This document shows positions 34,101 to 45,228 of a DNA stretch of 64,000 nucleotides, one piece after another. A model generated the notes under the pieces. The model saw only the letters and a list, made by a program, of their open reading frames with translations, was not told the DNA's origin and searched no databases. The DNA is from Corythoichthys intestinalis (taxonomy: Eukaryota > Chordata > Actinopteri > Syngnathiformes > Syngnathidae), in NCBI RefSeq assembly GCF_030265065.1, contig NC_080413.1:253001-317000 (forward strand), in the 5' to 3' direction. Position 1 is the first letter of the stretch; each line of letters begins with the position of its first letter. The position numbers were made by a program, and so were the translations under genes.

Positions 34101-36985
34101 GAAAATCGAGACGAAGAGGAGCGCTTCGTCGACGCCGACCGGACCGAGGGTGCGGCGGGCGAGCGAGAGTCCGAGCCGGCGTCGTCGTGGGTCCATCGTC
34201 GGAACCTCGAAGGTCCGTTCGGCCGCGCGGGTCCGACGTTTGGCTGCGACGTTGACCTCCCCCCCCCCGTGTGTCGGCAGGTGTCAAAAAAGTGGAACGT
34301 TACGACCCGCTGCACCGGAATCCCTTATTCTGCGCCGCCGACCGCGCCACCTTGTGGGAACTACACAGAGTGAGAACGCACACACGCACGCCATCCTTGT
34401 AGTCCAGTCATTTGTTCAAGAATGCATGCAAAATTGATGGTCTCTGTGGATCCTTAAATAGTCTTAAAAGGTCTTATTTACAATATGTGGTTTTTAAGGT
34501 CTTTAGAAGCATTATATTTGGCTATTTTTATTTAGGTATGGCATTAAATTTCACATGGGAGGTATTCAATTTCATCCAGGTAGCCTAACATTTGTCTGGA
34601 TGAATTTTTTTCACGCTGACATTATTTTTTCAACCAGCCTCATGATCAAGATTCCGTAAAACAGAGAGGCTCCGTCAGGCGTGTCTGATAGCTCAGGAAA
34701 CGCACCGCAGGGGGCAGTGTATCCTTTTAGCCACGTACAGGCATGAAAATCTCTCATTTCGCCGTTTCAAAGTCAAAAAAGGATGACCTACGTGAATCGT
34801 GTAGATCCGAGCATAACATTATTAAAGTTGGTTTTGTAGGCATGTGCCGGTTCCCTTCACGGTTTACCATGTTATGAAAACGTCGCGGTTACAAAATCAC
34901 TCAAATTTTCCATCATACAGTAGTACGTATTGGCTATTTTTCATATGTCAAAACTGCAGCTAGAAGAGGCTTGGCGCGGCAGCGTTTTCCCCTTCCCGTT
35001 TGATGCTGCGTGTGTCAATGACGCTATTCCAGCAAACCCAAAAACAAACACTCCAAACACAAGGCGTACTTTTCTTCAATTTATTGAGCTCTCAAATGGT
35101 GGTAAGTGAAATATACAAAATGAATGCATTTAAAACGTACAATAGTATTTTTCCACGTGTGAGTAGCTTCAACAGGTTAGCTTCGTGAAAAAGTTTGCCA
35201 AAAACAAAACACACATTTTCCTTTCAAATTCAATATTTAAACTAAAAACTTACAAAGACAAATGTTAGCCTTGGCTTAGCTAGGAGAGCAACTTTGTTGA
35301 GGTTAATTACAGAGCCAATTACAAGTTTGAATGCATGGGGGGGCTTGGAAGCGTCAAAGATTGCTAATTGCGACAAATGATCTTGCCCTAAGAACAAATT
35401 CACCATTGCTGGACGAGGAGAGGTCTCACTCCCAATGTTTTTTTAGATGAATGCATTTGCCAGCATATTGAATTTGGTGAGTAATGGCTTCAATCGTTTT
35501 CATATTTTGCGGTATAACAAAGTTACTGCCGTTCGTTGCAGCTTGCGTTGAACACTGCCAGAGCTAGCCAAATCGCCGGTGAAAAAATAGCTCCCGTTAA
35601 GTTAGCGTCAAGCTTGCGTATTTAACGGTAATATACAGTAAAAGCTGTGTTGTGAGTAATGCGTAACTGTAATCTGATTACTTTCTTTCAGTAAAGAGCA
35701 ATTAACGCGTTCACTTTTCTAAATCAGTAATCTGATTAAAGTTACTTTCCTTGGTGCCTGTGCGTTACTATTTTGTTATTGGCTCATAATGTATGTAGAA
35801 TGAAGAATACTGTAGTCATGGGAGTGACATCGCATGTCACATTTTCTAATCGGAGATGGAAAGAAAACGGGTCACGTGTATTACCATGCTGCGTGAGACG
35901 TGAGCGCTGGGAGTTTGCCGCCAAAACAACATAGCCTTGCTACCTCGCCAGGATGCAATGAAAGAGGCGGGACATATACTACAAACGGCTGCATTTGCTC
36001 ACTGGAAATACAGCCATGACTTCACATTTTTGTCCAGTAAAGATGATGCGTGGCTCAAAAAGACTGTCGACCGCTAAAAGCATCCCATTCAAGCACCATT
36101 CGGAATTACGGCACAACAGGTAACAAGACAGCCAGAATTTTTTTATACTGCTCCAGCTTGATTCTCGGTTCAATCTCAGTTGTTGTTGAAGGTTTCAAAA
36201 GCTTAGGTTTAAAGAAATTCTAACTATCCATCTTGCCTCCTCAGCTGTAGTTTTGGCTAAGCAACGCAAACGACCGTCTCGAAGGTGCTATAGTCACATG
36301 ATCTGTTCGAAAAATAATTTGTACCTGTTATGAAATACTTTGAAGGATTCTTGTTCATTTTTGTTGTTTGTTTTATTGCTTTAAAACTTTTATAGACAAC
36401 GTTTTAATGGCTATATTTATTGGTCTTTTTTTTTTTTTTAAGGGGAAGTTCAGAATTTTTGACATCAAGCTTAATCTTTAAGTTAGCTGGGGTTTAATTA
36501 GTTGTTGGAGTTGATTTCAACAAATTCTGTGCAGTTTGCCAGTTATTTGTTAGTTTCAGGGCTCCGGAGTGGCTAAGCTAGCGCGAGTCAATGGTGGTTG
36601 AAAATCAACTCCTTCAGCTAATTAAACCCCTGCTAACTCGAATATTAAGCCTTATGTGGAAAAATTCAAATTGTCAAATTCCATGTTTCGCCAACATCTT
36701 GGCAGAATGCTGGAACATATTTCCTCCACACCCTTCTCACCTTTTTAACCCCTTACCCATTTTCATACCTGCACGTAGTAGAACCAGCGGACAGATGAAG
36801 TGGTTGGAACAGGCACACGTGCATTTCTTTTACCGTCTATGCATACTTGAACACGATCCCAGATGGGGAAGTGCAAGTTTAGCGATAAGTGGCTCGAGGA
36901 ACCGAAATACAACCGGTTGTTAAAAACGTCGGAATATGAAGCGCGATGCAAACGATGTGGAAAAGACATCAAACTGGGAACAATG

Positions 36986-37016
<31 letters not shown>

Positions 37017-40000
37017 TTTTTAATACTTGGTGGTCTTAAAAAGCATTATATTTGCTTGTCAGAAATGTGCAGAGACCCCGAGACTTGCTTTGAGTTTCCA
37101 TTGATTAGTCTATCTTTAGATTTTTGAAACAGACTATTTGTTTGAGTCGTTTTATGCATCAACAATTCCATTTTGGTTGTCTTTAAAAGTTTGTAATGAA
37201 GGAATAACGCCAGCCAAACCAACGGACCCACGCTGGCGCAGCGCAGCTCCAATGACACGGGCGGGCGACACTCCCGCGACCCGGCCAAAAGGCCAAACTC
37301 CGCACGTTCACCTTAGTCATAACCCCTTGTACTGATTTTCCCCTGAAAGCCGGAAGAAGGCTTCAAAATACAAGTTGACAATTTATTCAGGTCGACGGCG
37401 ATCGAACAGCAAGGCAAACGGCGACAGACCCAGGCGAGGAGGCAGACTCCGGGTCACCATATCACAGGTCAACAAAAGGTTCCCGAGAAAAAAATGACAA
37501 CGATTAGTTAAACATTGTCTTTTTGAAGGCTCTCGCGTGGCGGGCCGTGGGCAGGAAGAAGGGTGTATTCGGCCGTTGTTTAGGATTATCTCTAGAGATG
37601 CACGATAATATCGGTCACCGATAATTATCGGCCGATAATGGCAATTATGACGTCACACAGATAATCCAAATAAAACAAAATTCAACCGATAATGCAATCC
37701 GATAATTACATACTTGATTTAGCCTCCAAATGTGCGCAATCAGCTGTTTTGTCCGATTCTGCTAGTTTTAAGGAGGTGTTTTTGCAGTGTGGTAATGTGA
37801 TATATGTTAGGAATGGCTTACTTTTAAATCCATTTTTGTGTAACTTGGGTGTTTACTCCTTAAGTAATTGTTGCTAAAAGCTTACTATTACACAATGTCA
37901 TTGCCATTGTTTAGTTGTTGGAATTTACTACTTGTTCATATTTCATGTGGAAAAAAATAGCATTAAATTACATTTTTGCACAGTAACATTTATCTTTGTA
38001 TACTTTCAATATTTTATTTGAATAGAATTATCGGCGTGACGTTATCTGTTATCGGGTGGAAGGGGCAGGTAATTATCGGTTGTCGATATCGGTTGAAAAA
38101 TGTATTATCGTGCATTATCTCCTATCGCAGTTTGGGCTGTTTAGTTCGTGCGTCACAGTTGCTGAGTCACCGTTATGGGGCAAACGCAGTGGGAGATTTT
38201 GCCCAACTCAGTGTCAAAGGGTAGTTGGATATCGGGCGTTCTCCGGTGTCCATTCCATTTGATCTGGACTGTCCGGGAGAACTGATCCAGGGAGTCGGTG
38301 GTGCAGACGTGGGCTTGTAGATGTATTGCCTCGTTAGCGTCAATCTTGCTCAGTCGGTTGCATGTCGCACGCGTCGGGCTTCCGTGATGATAAGGCTTGT
38401 ATTCCGCAAACTGATATAAATGTTATTTATTTTGTATTGGGTACGTTACAGTAATACAAATACGATTCCCTTCATTAAGCAGAACCACTCCATTTTAGGA
38501 AGAATGCATTTGAAATGCTACAGTGGCATTCTGCTTTTTGACCCATCTGCGGTGCCATATGTCTAATTCATTTTGACCGGGAAGGGAGGGGGAGAAGCAA
38601 CAAACGCACGCACGCACGCCTCGATCCAAATCAATTTGGACGTCCGTCGCCGTCCGTGGAACCGAAACGTGACCGCTCGCTTCGTTTCTTTCCGCAGTTG
38701 GCGCTGCACTACCACCCGTCGGTGTCGCTTTTTGCCAAAACGCTCCTACAGGTGAGAGCCACATCTTACTTTTTCCATTTCCAAAGACCTCTTTTCCATG
38801 AAAAATGTGCGTCATTTCAACAGGAAGAGCCCATCCAGTACTCCGGAGACCCCCTGCAGGATTTCACCCTCATGCGCTTCTTGGACAGATTTGTCTTCCG
38901 AAACCCCAAAAAGGCCAAGGGCAAACGTAACTGACACGCAGGTTGGCCCAAAACGGAGAAAAGAAAGCTGACCTTGTATTTGGATTTTTAATATTTTGTA
39001 GAGAACACCGACACTTCGGTTTTGAAACCCAAACGGAAATCTCCGGGCGTCTTTTTAGCAGGTGAGATCGTTGGCCGGCTATTTCCTCCTAACCCCCAAA
39101 GTGCGTTTTGTCCATTTTTGCCGTGTTTCCAGTCAACAGCGAAGAGTTTCTGGCCAAAGAAGAACATCAAATCGCCGCCGATGAAATTTTCTTTTACCGG
39201 TGAGTTTGCGTTTTTGCCGTCGTCGGCCGGCTGTCCGGCCATTTTAACCGACGCCCGCCGGCAGCTTTTTCAAGAAGCGTCAGCATGAGAAACGTCTTCA
39301 GCGGCCTAAAGTCGACGACGACGACGAGAGCTTGGAAGACGTGGATGACGAAGAATTTGAGAAGATTCTCGGTCGGTACCTCGCTATCTACAGTGCTGGC
39401 CAAAAGTATTGGCACCCCTGTCAGATAATGCTCCATTTCTCCCAGAAAATGATTGCAATTCCGAATGCTTCTTCATTTATTTTGCTTGCAATGAAGAAAA
39501 AAAAGATCATTTTACACAAAACTCCAAAAATGGGCTGGACAAAAGTATTGGCACCCTCCACCTCATACTTGGTAGCACAACCTAAATAACTGCCAACAAC
39601 CATGCTTACAATGCTCCACTGGAATTTTCCACCATTCTTCTTTGGCCAACCGCTCCAGGTGTCTGAAGATCTCTCCACAGGTGTTGAATGGGATTCAGAT
39701 CGGGCCACCATAGAAGTCTCCAGTGCTTTCTCTCAAAGCATTTTCTACAGTGTTTTGGCTCATTGTCCTGCTGGCGGACCCATGACCTCTGAGGGAGACC
39801 CAGCTTTCTACATTATGCTGCAAAATTTGTCTCCATAATGCCATGCACACTGTCATGCAGTCCAGTACCAAAGGTAGCAAAGCAACCCCGAAACCTCCGT
39901 CATGTTTGACTGTGGAGACCGTGTTCTTTTCTTTGACAGCTTCATTTTTTCCCCCCTTCAACTTTATGTTGATGCCTTTTCCCAAAAAGCTCTACTTTTC

Positions 40001-42282
40001 TCTCATCTGACCAGAGAACATTTTTGGCTTCCTCAGGTAAGTTTTGGCAAACTCCAGCCTGGCTTTTTTTTTTTTTTATATATGTCTCTGGGTCAAAAGT
40101 GGGATCTTCCTACCATAGAGTCTGTTTTCATTCAAACGCCGAAGGATAGTACGGGTTGACACTGTCGTACCCTTGGATCGCAGAACAGCTTGAACTTGTT
40201 TGGATGTTAGTCGAGGTTCTTTACCTACCAGCCGCACAATCTTACGCTGAAATCAATTTTTCTTTTCCGTCCACATCTAGGGAGGTTTTCCACAGTGCTG
40301 TGGGCTTTACACTTATTGATGGAACGCTAGACGCAAGAACATTCAGGTCTTTGGAGATGGACTTGTAGCCTTGAAATTGTCCACGTTTCCTCACAATTTT
40401 GTTTTGAGTCAACTTTAATCCATTTTAACTGGCTGCAAGTGGGATTTATTTATCGCCACCACGTGCTGTTAATGACAAATTAGAGAAGCGTCACATGACT
40501 TTTTTCAAAGGGGAACAATACTTTTGTTTTGTGTAAACTGATAATGGTTTCAATTTTTTTTTCCATTCTCTTTTGTGTTTTTTCATTGCAAGCAAAATCA
40601 CTGAAGCATTTGTAACTGCAATCATTTTCTGGGAGAAATTGAGCCTTATCTGATAGAATTGCAGGGGTGCCAATACTTTTGGCCAGCAGTGTATTTTCAT
40701 AGTTGATTGTGAACCTCAAAAATGTCAATATTCCATTTTAACATTTAAAAAAGGAAAAACCATCAGTTTTTAGTGAATCCCGTTTTAAAAATGTATTGCT
40801 TGTTTCCCTTTTTTAAGTGTAATGAGACTTGTTTGGGGGAAAAATGACTGATGAATGTTGTAACGTTTTGTGTCAAGAACAATTGCTAACAAGTCTTCCA
40901 CGCGCAGACACGTGCGAAGCGGATTCGTACTTTGCCGACTTCCCGGACCGAGACTTGGACTTTGCCGGGTGAGCACCATTAGGTGGTGATAATTACTAAA
41001 AAAAAAAAATTTTTTTTTTAACTGCTAAGAGCACCTTTTTCAGGAACGTTTCAGGCAAAAAGCGGAAAAAGAAAGGAACGGACGACTCCGACTCGGACCC
41101 GGACGACCTGGACGACGAGGAGGTGTCGCTGGGCAGCGTGGATCCCCAAGACTTTGGGGAGGACGAGGACGAGGAAGGAGGCGCTTTCGTGGATGACGAC
41201 GAAGAATGTACAAAACGATCGCTTGCCGCTCGGGAGACGGAAAATGACATCGTCTCTATCCGTTATCTCAGTTGCAGAAGTCGAAGACCTGGACGAAGAT
41301 GATCGCTTTGGTCAATTTTCAAATGGTTGCTTTTTCATTTCCCGAATGAGTGCCGTCAGCCCTCTCGGTTCGATCGGATCGGACGTCTGTCGTTGAAATT
41401 GTCATCTTCCTCAGATGAAGACGACGTTCCGGAAGTGAAGCCCGCTTCCAAGAAAGGCAAAAGAAAGTCGACGGAGGAAGAGCTCCGCTTCGCGCCGACT
41501 TTGGGTCAGTCGGCGGCGTCCTTCTGACGCAAATTTCAATGAATATAGACGCCCGGTCCATTTGAAGCGGGAAAATGCATTCGCTCTTCGTCGACCCTCC
41601 CGCTTCAAACGGATCGGACGTCTAGCGAAAGTGATTTGCCGAAACCAATCCGGTCTCGCCTTCAGGCTCCCCGGCGGGAAAGAAGAGACGGAAAAGAGAA
41701 AAAGGCGCCGGGGACGTTTTTGCGGCGGCCGAGGAGGTGAGACGTGCGATTCGCCGGCCAGCCGGCCGGCCGCTTTTCAACAACTAAACACCCTTTTGTT
41801 TTAAAGTTCGGATGCCTGCTGGACGACAACGCCGGCGCCAAATTTGACAATAGCGGAGCGGACGCCGTGGCCAACGCCGACAAAGCGGGTAATGACGGCG
41901 TTTAGGAAATGTCATTGGCAGAAAGGCGCCGCCTCAATGATACTTTTACTACGACTCAAAAAGGGAAATTTACATTGAACTCGTTCGACGTCCAATTCAT
42001 CCCGGTGGAAGCGCAACAAAATACATAAGTAGATGAAAAGAAATGTCCAGCAAGTCAAAATTGGAAAATTGTAATCCGACAAGCAAATCCGGCCACCATT
42101 TAGTAGTCAGAAGGTCTCGGTCCTAAAGTCCAATTTTGTTGTGCCGGCTTTCAGGCTTGAAGCAACTGAAGTGGGAGCGCCAACGCGACGACTGGATCCA
42201 CGACCGCGACGCCAAGTCCATGCGGCGAAAGAAGGCGGCCTTCAACAAGAAGAGGCGCCTGGCACGCGGCAAGAGGAAGTAG
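31126..42282 (+). CDS. cebpz: CCAAT/enhancer-binding protein zeta (CBF/NOC1 family)
   Basis: Nucleolar protein of the Noc1/CBF family, for early 60S ribosome assembly and CCAAT-linked transcription. Eighteen exons: 31126-31317, 31495-32322, 33034-33656, 33766-33997, 34068-34212, 34281-34369, 38698-38751, 38824-38926, 39002-39061, 39133-39199, 39265-39371, 40908-40968, 41044-41207, 41272-41310, 41415-41504, 41666-41736, 41807-41888 and 42155-42282. They give 1044 codons in phase (human 1054). Marks: basic N-terminus [12 protein letters not shown]; Lys-rich coiled segment; [20 protein letters not shown]; helical CBF repeats in the GC-rich exons 2-4; [64 protein letters not shown]-like core; very acidic C-terminal exons; basic end [19 protein letters not shown]. 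Intron 6 (4.3 kb) holds most of the transposons. Confidence 0.96.
32456..33011. mobile_element. DNA transposon-like repeat with GTATTGG / CAATAC ends
   Basis: Left ACCGTATTGGACCGAATATA AG, then ATTATAAGACGACCCCCTC; right ATATAAGACGACCCCCTCTT again and GGGGCAATACAGTA. The repeated ATAAGACGACCC block is typical of a fish repeat. Ends about 20 bp before the acceptor of cebpz exon 3. A short remnant with ATCGATTAGCAAATGAATCG precedes it at 32405-32450. Confidence 0.55.
33671..33758. repeat. Perfect 44-bp tandem duplication in cebpz intron 3
   Basis: ATTCGTCTTAGTCAAATCTT ... GGGTTTATTTTT is present twice head-to-tail (33671-33714, 33715-33758) with no mismatch. The intron is only 109 bp, so this is almost its whole length; the acceptor GGCGCAG follows the second copy. 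Confidence 0.95.
34738..36771. mobile_element. CAGGCATG-type TIR element, copy 2, with 6-bp target duplication
   Basis: Starts CAGGCATGAAAATCTCTCAT, ends TACCCATTTTCATACCTG, flanked by CACGTA on both sides (34732-34737, 36772-36777). Shares internal sequence with 13030-14935. A segment at about 35640-35830 (GTAATCTGATTACTTTCTTT) resembles another fish repeat and may be a nested insertion. No intact transposase. cebpz intron 6. Confidence 0.7.
36863..36985 (+). pseudogene. Transposase-type zinc-finger fragment (BED/hAT-like)
   Basis: An open stretch from an ATG reads [20 protein letters not shown], then [16 protein letters not shown], with a C-X2-C pair. This resembles the N-terminal finger of fish hAT-type transposase genes. 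It stops at a TG repeat (36984-37012) and no further transposase exons were recognised. cebpz intron 6, just outside the right end of the CAGGCATG element. Confidence 0.55.
37593..38113. mobile_element. hAT-like element with ATTATCTC target duplication
   Basis: Starts TAGAGATGCACGATAATATC GG, ends GTATTATCGTGC, flanked by ATTATCTC (37585-37592, 38114-38121). The CCGATAATTATCGGCCGATA block is typical of this family. The right end has lost its last few bases. Neighbouring 37013-37584 and 38122-38500 in cebpz intron 6 show no gene. Confidence 0.75.
38550..38650. repeat. Palindromic dispersed repeat, copy
   Basis: CCATATGTCTAATTCATTTT GACCGGGAAGGGAGG, then CAAATCAATTTGGACGTCCG TCGCCGTCC. Ends about 45 bp before the acceptor of cebpz exon 7. 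A CG-rich ACGC repeat sits in the centre. Confidence 0.65.
39391..40691 (-). mobile_element. Tc1/mariner element in cebpz intron 11
   Basis: TA-flanked. Left CAGTGCTGGCCAAAAGTATT GGCACCCCTG, right CAGGGGTGCCAATACTTTTG GCCAGCAGTG. Minus-strand segments keep Tc1 transposase phrases ([31 protein letters not shown]-like), scattered over frames. The coding part is broken many times. Same family as 25726-26611. Confidence 0.8.
41543..41630. repeat. Palindromic dispersed repeat with the best-paired arms
   Basis: Left arm TAGACGCCCGGTCCATTTGA AGCGGGA and right arm TCCCGCTTCAAACGGATCGG ACGTCTA pair over about 27 bp with few mismatches around a 30-nt loop. cebpz intron 15. Confidence 0.85.
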
Positions 42283-42288
42283 CTCGGC

Positions 42289-44185
42289 TCAGCGCCCGTC
42301 CGACCACGCTTCTCGGTCTCTCTGCCGAGCGCCGTACACGCCCGCCATTTCGTTGGACTTGTAGTAAACTGTAAAAAGCCAGAGAAGGCGTGTCAGGAAT
42401 GACTGTTTTGTTTTTTTGTTTTCTCTCCCCCCCCCCCCCCCCCCCCCCTTGTTCACGCTCACCTTCCAAGATGGACGGAAATCTTCTCTTCATTGTGCTC
42501 CTGAAATCTGAAAGCATTTCAGACAAGATCATGTACATCCCAGCAGCAAAAATCTTGTATAATAAATTCAAAAAGCAAATCCTTCTTTTCTGTGTCTAAT
42601 GGCCAATGCGTCGCTGACGTGCTTATATGACTCCATCATGGAATCTTTTGACCCTTTTCAAAGGGAAATGTGCAACCACACTTTAAAAGCGCCCGGTTGG
42701 AAATGCCTCCATTTTTTTCCGAATCAAGTCATAAAAAGATGCATTAGAATGTACAACTCGTATAGCGCAATAATTGGTGTCTACCTTATACCGGGGTTCC
42801 CACGGGTCTTGAAATATCTCATCCGTATAATCGAGGTCTTCAATTTAGTGGAAAACTTGGGCTGGATGAAGTCATCGGACTAGATTGAATGTGTTTCAGA
42901 ATCCATTTTGGGAGATGTAAAACGATGGCTTGCTAAGATTGCACTTTGAAACGTGCATTCAATGCAAATAAAACTGCACTTTCTTTTCAAAAGACCAATA
43001 AATAAGTACATTTTGTTCAAATCAATTAAAATAGCAGAATGTACGCTTCAAACGGTAGAAGGAAAATGAATAAATGAGTATTCAAAGTACAACAAAAGAA
43101 CAACAGGCTAACTTGAATAGCAAAAGTCCATTAGCTTAACCGCTATTAAATCTTTATTTGAAACCTTAACAAATCATTCAAAATCACATTCCCACAAAAA
43201 AAAAAAGCTAAATATACTTCTAAATTAAATGACAAATGCATAAACAATCACATTGGTTCAAACAAAAACCTACAATCTTATGTTGGTCTTAACAGGGAGC
43301 AGATGGATCCAGTCGTGTTATAGGACTTATGTCATATTCACTGTCGCCACTAAAATGCAGTGCATCCACCCAAATCCATAAAACTAAATGGAAACACTTT
43401 CAAAACAAACTGCTACGCCACTCACGTGAAACGAATCCTCCAGGTGGCAAAATTGGATTCGAAGCTTTCTTTTCTACTCGAGTTAATCGATTCATCGTCG
43501 CGAGACTAGAAAATTGCAGTAGGTATCCAATTTCCAGACAATACGTTTATCGCCAATGTAGTATGCCCTAAAACTTGCAATGGTGTGTATTTGAATTATT
43601 TATGGTTGTGCGCTAAATACCAGAGTTTGGGAATAACCTACGTTGTCCGCAACCTCGCCGTACGTCAGCGACTGGGGTTGTCGCCATTTCCCGGTTATTG
43701 GCGGCTGTAGAGGTGAGCGGGGAAGTGAACATTTCACCCAAGATGGTTCATTTAAGAGGTGGTTAGCCCTTGGTGAAAACAACAGTGGCCGGCCGGTGAA
43801 AAAATATTAACAATGTAAAAAAAAATGGTTACAAATTTTTTTTTTTTCGTTTAAGAAATTTCTTATCATTTTTCAAATTTAAATGAGTGAGTTTTCGTCA
43901 TCAGAAATTGTTGCGACGTGTTTTGGTCTTTTAAATGATATTTTTAAAAAGCATTCAATTTGACTACATATTCAAATGGTGCAATATGCTATTCAATCCT
44001 TTGAATTGTGGCAGACTCTCCATATCATTTGGTCCCGATTTTGCCATTTTCCTTCATGCGTTCGTACCTTGGCTATCATCCATGGCGCGGAAGAGCGCGT
44101 AAGCTCCGAAAATGCCCAGCAGTTCCAGCGCGATGACGCCCTTCATCAGCTTCTTGGCCAGTGCTCCGAAAGGTTTGCCCGACAT
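42289..44185 (-). CDS. cebpzos: CEBPZ opposite strand protein (small mitochondrial membrane protein)
   Basis: Short mitochondrial protein family of unclear function, encoded antisense to the end of CEBPZ in vertebrates. Coding exons on the minus strand: 44185-44068, 42507-42463 and 42368-42289. They give exactly 80 residues, as in human. It starts MSGKPFGALAKKLMKGVIAL and has one hydrophobic segment (VIALELLGIFGAYALF); the middle exon gives QDFRSTMKRRFPSILEVYYK across two splices, and it ends EAWSDGR. An acceptor lies one base before the ATG (CTTTTAG in sense GTTTTAG|GATG), so there is a 5' non-coding exon upstream. The stop codon is 6 bp from that of cebpz, and the last two exons are antisense to cebpz 3'UTR. 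Confidence 0.93.
42561..42566 (+). terminator. Likely cebpz polyadenylation signal
   Basis: AATAAA 279 nt after the cebpz stop. Use of it makes the cebpz 3'UTR antisense to cebpzos exons 2 and 3. A poly-C run of about 22 lies at 42428-42449 in this UTR. Confidence 0.6.
43185..43507. mobile_element. hAT-like remnant, reverse orientation
   Basis: CTCGAGTTAATCGATTCATC GTCGCGAGACTAG at 43478-43507 is the inverse of the TAGTGCCGCAACGATGAATC end seen at 11449, and CACAGGGAGCAGAT-like and ACCCAAATCCATAAAACTAA blocks match the body. Left end not located. cebpzos intron 1 spacer; 42600-43184 and 43510-44060 hold nothing else recognised. Confidence 0.55.
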
Positions 44186-44587
44186 CCTAAAACGCACAAA
44201 AAGTCTCAAAGAAATATCGCACCCACCGATACCATTCGCGCCGATTCCGATACTTGAGGTTACTGTCATTTGAAACATTTTTTTTTTCTTTTAACGATAA
44301 ATGTCTGCATACTCATTTGACTGTAGTCATTGCTACGATGGCTGTTCATTCGCCACCCTTCAAATAGATAGGGCGTCCTACTCGTGATAAACTCTCTGGA
44401 ATCCATGGCATAAGCATGAAAAGATGTTGAATTGCCCGTACTGAGGCATTAAATTCAATGCATTGACATTACAACCACATTTCTCGACCCAATACTGTTC
44501 AATTTTAAAGCATCTGCCTGTTGACGGTGTTAGACGTCCAATCCATTTGAAGTGGAGGGGTGGCAACCAGAAGTGGGTAGTAACACG

Positions 44588-45228
44588 CATCGACTTCATA
44601 ATTCTATTGACAGGACTTGCAATTTCCACCTTACATTGCCATCTACCTACTGGTGACGCAGCACCAGGAGCAATGTGGGGTTGCTCAAGTATACTTAGGC
44701 GAGTTCATCAGGCCAGAGAATCGAACCCACAACCTCTGGGTTGGGGGAAAACTACTCTACCACTGAGCCATGCCATCCCCTTTTCGAAATGTTGGGAGAA
44801 ATTAGCCGCTACGGCATTGGCGTCCTACTTGGCAATATTGACGTAAAATAAATGCTCACTGCCTGTTTTTTTTTTTGCTTTTAACCAAGAATCAAGACTT
44901 TTATGACCATACCTATAAGGAATTCAGAGATTTAAGCATTTATTCACAAGAATTTTCATCATAAAAAGCGCAACGTGGCGCTAAGTCGGCGCCACTTTGG
45001 CTAAAAGACGAGCATCGCATTTGACATAATTACGTAAAATAAATCCTAACTGCCCGTTTTTTTGCTTTTAACCAAGCATCACGACTGTTTTACATTCATA
45101 GATATAAAAAAAATGGGGATTCAAGCATTTATTTTCAACGTAATAAGCTCTTTGTCCGTGTTTCCACTCGGTCAGCTTTGGCCCTATTAATCGACCCCGC
45201 AGTCCGTCAATATATTATGAAGTCTACG
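44588..45228. mobile_element. TIR element with internal repeat units, copy 3
   Basis: CATCGACTTCATAATTCTAT TGACAGG at the left, CCGTCAATATATTATGAAGT CTACG at the right; flanks TAACACG and TAACACA (possible 7-bp duplication, one mismatch, like copy 2). Two internal units (from about 44830 and 45010) are inverted relative to copies 1 and 2. Confidence 0.75.
44619..44780 (-). repeat. tRNA-derived SINE nested in TIR element
   Basis: On the minus strand, GGGGATGGCATGGCTCAGTG GTAGAGTAG (A box) and GTTGTGGGTTCGATTCTCTG (B box) mark a tRNA-like head, followed by a tail into GCTGCGTCACCAGTAGGTAG. Different from the SINE at 16318. Not a functional tRNA: the cloverleaf 3' half is not preserved. Confidence 0.78.

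Noticed and set aside
36984-37012. TG dinucleotide run as a coding Val/Cys repeat
   Set aside because: Plain microsatellite next to a transposase-type fragment.
44690-44780. Possible tRNA gene on the minus strand
   Set aside because: A and B boxes are good but it continues into a SINE body, so it is a SINE head.
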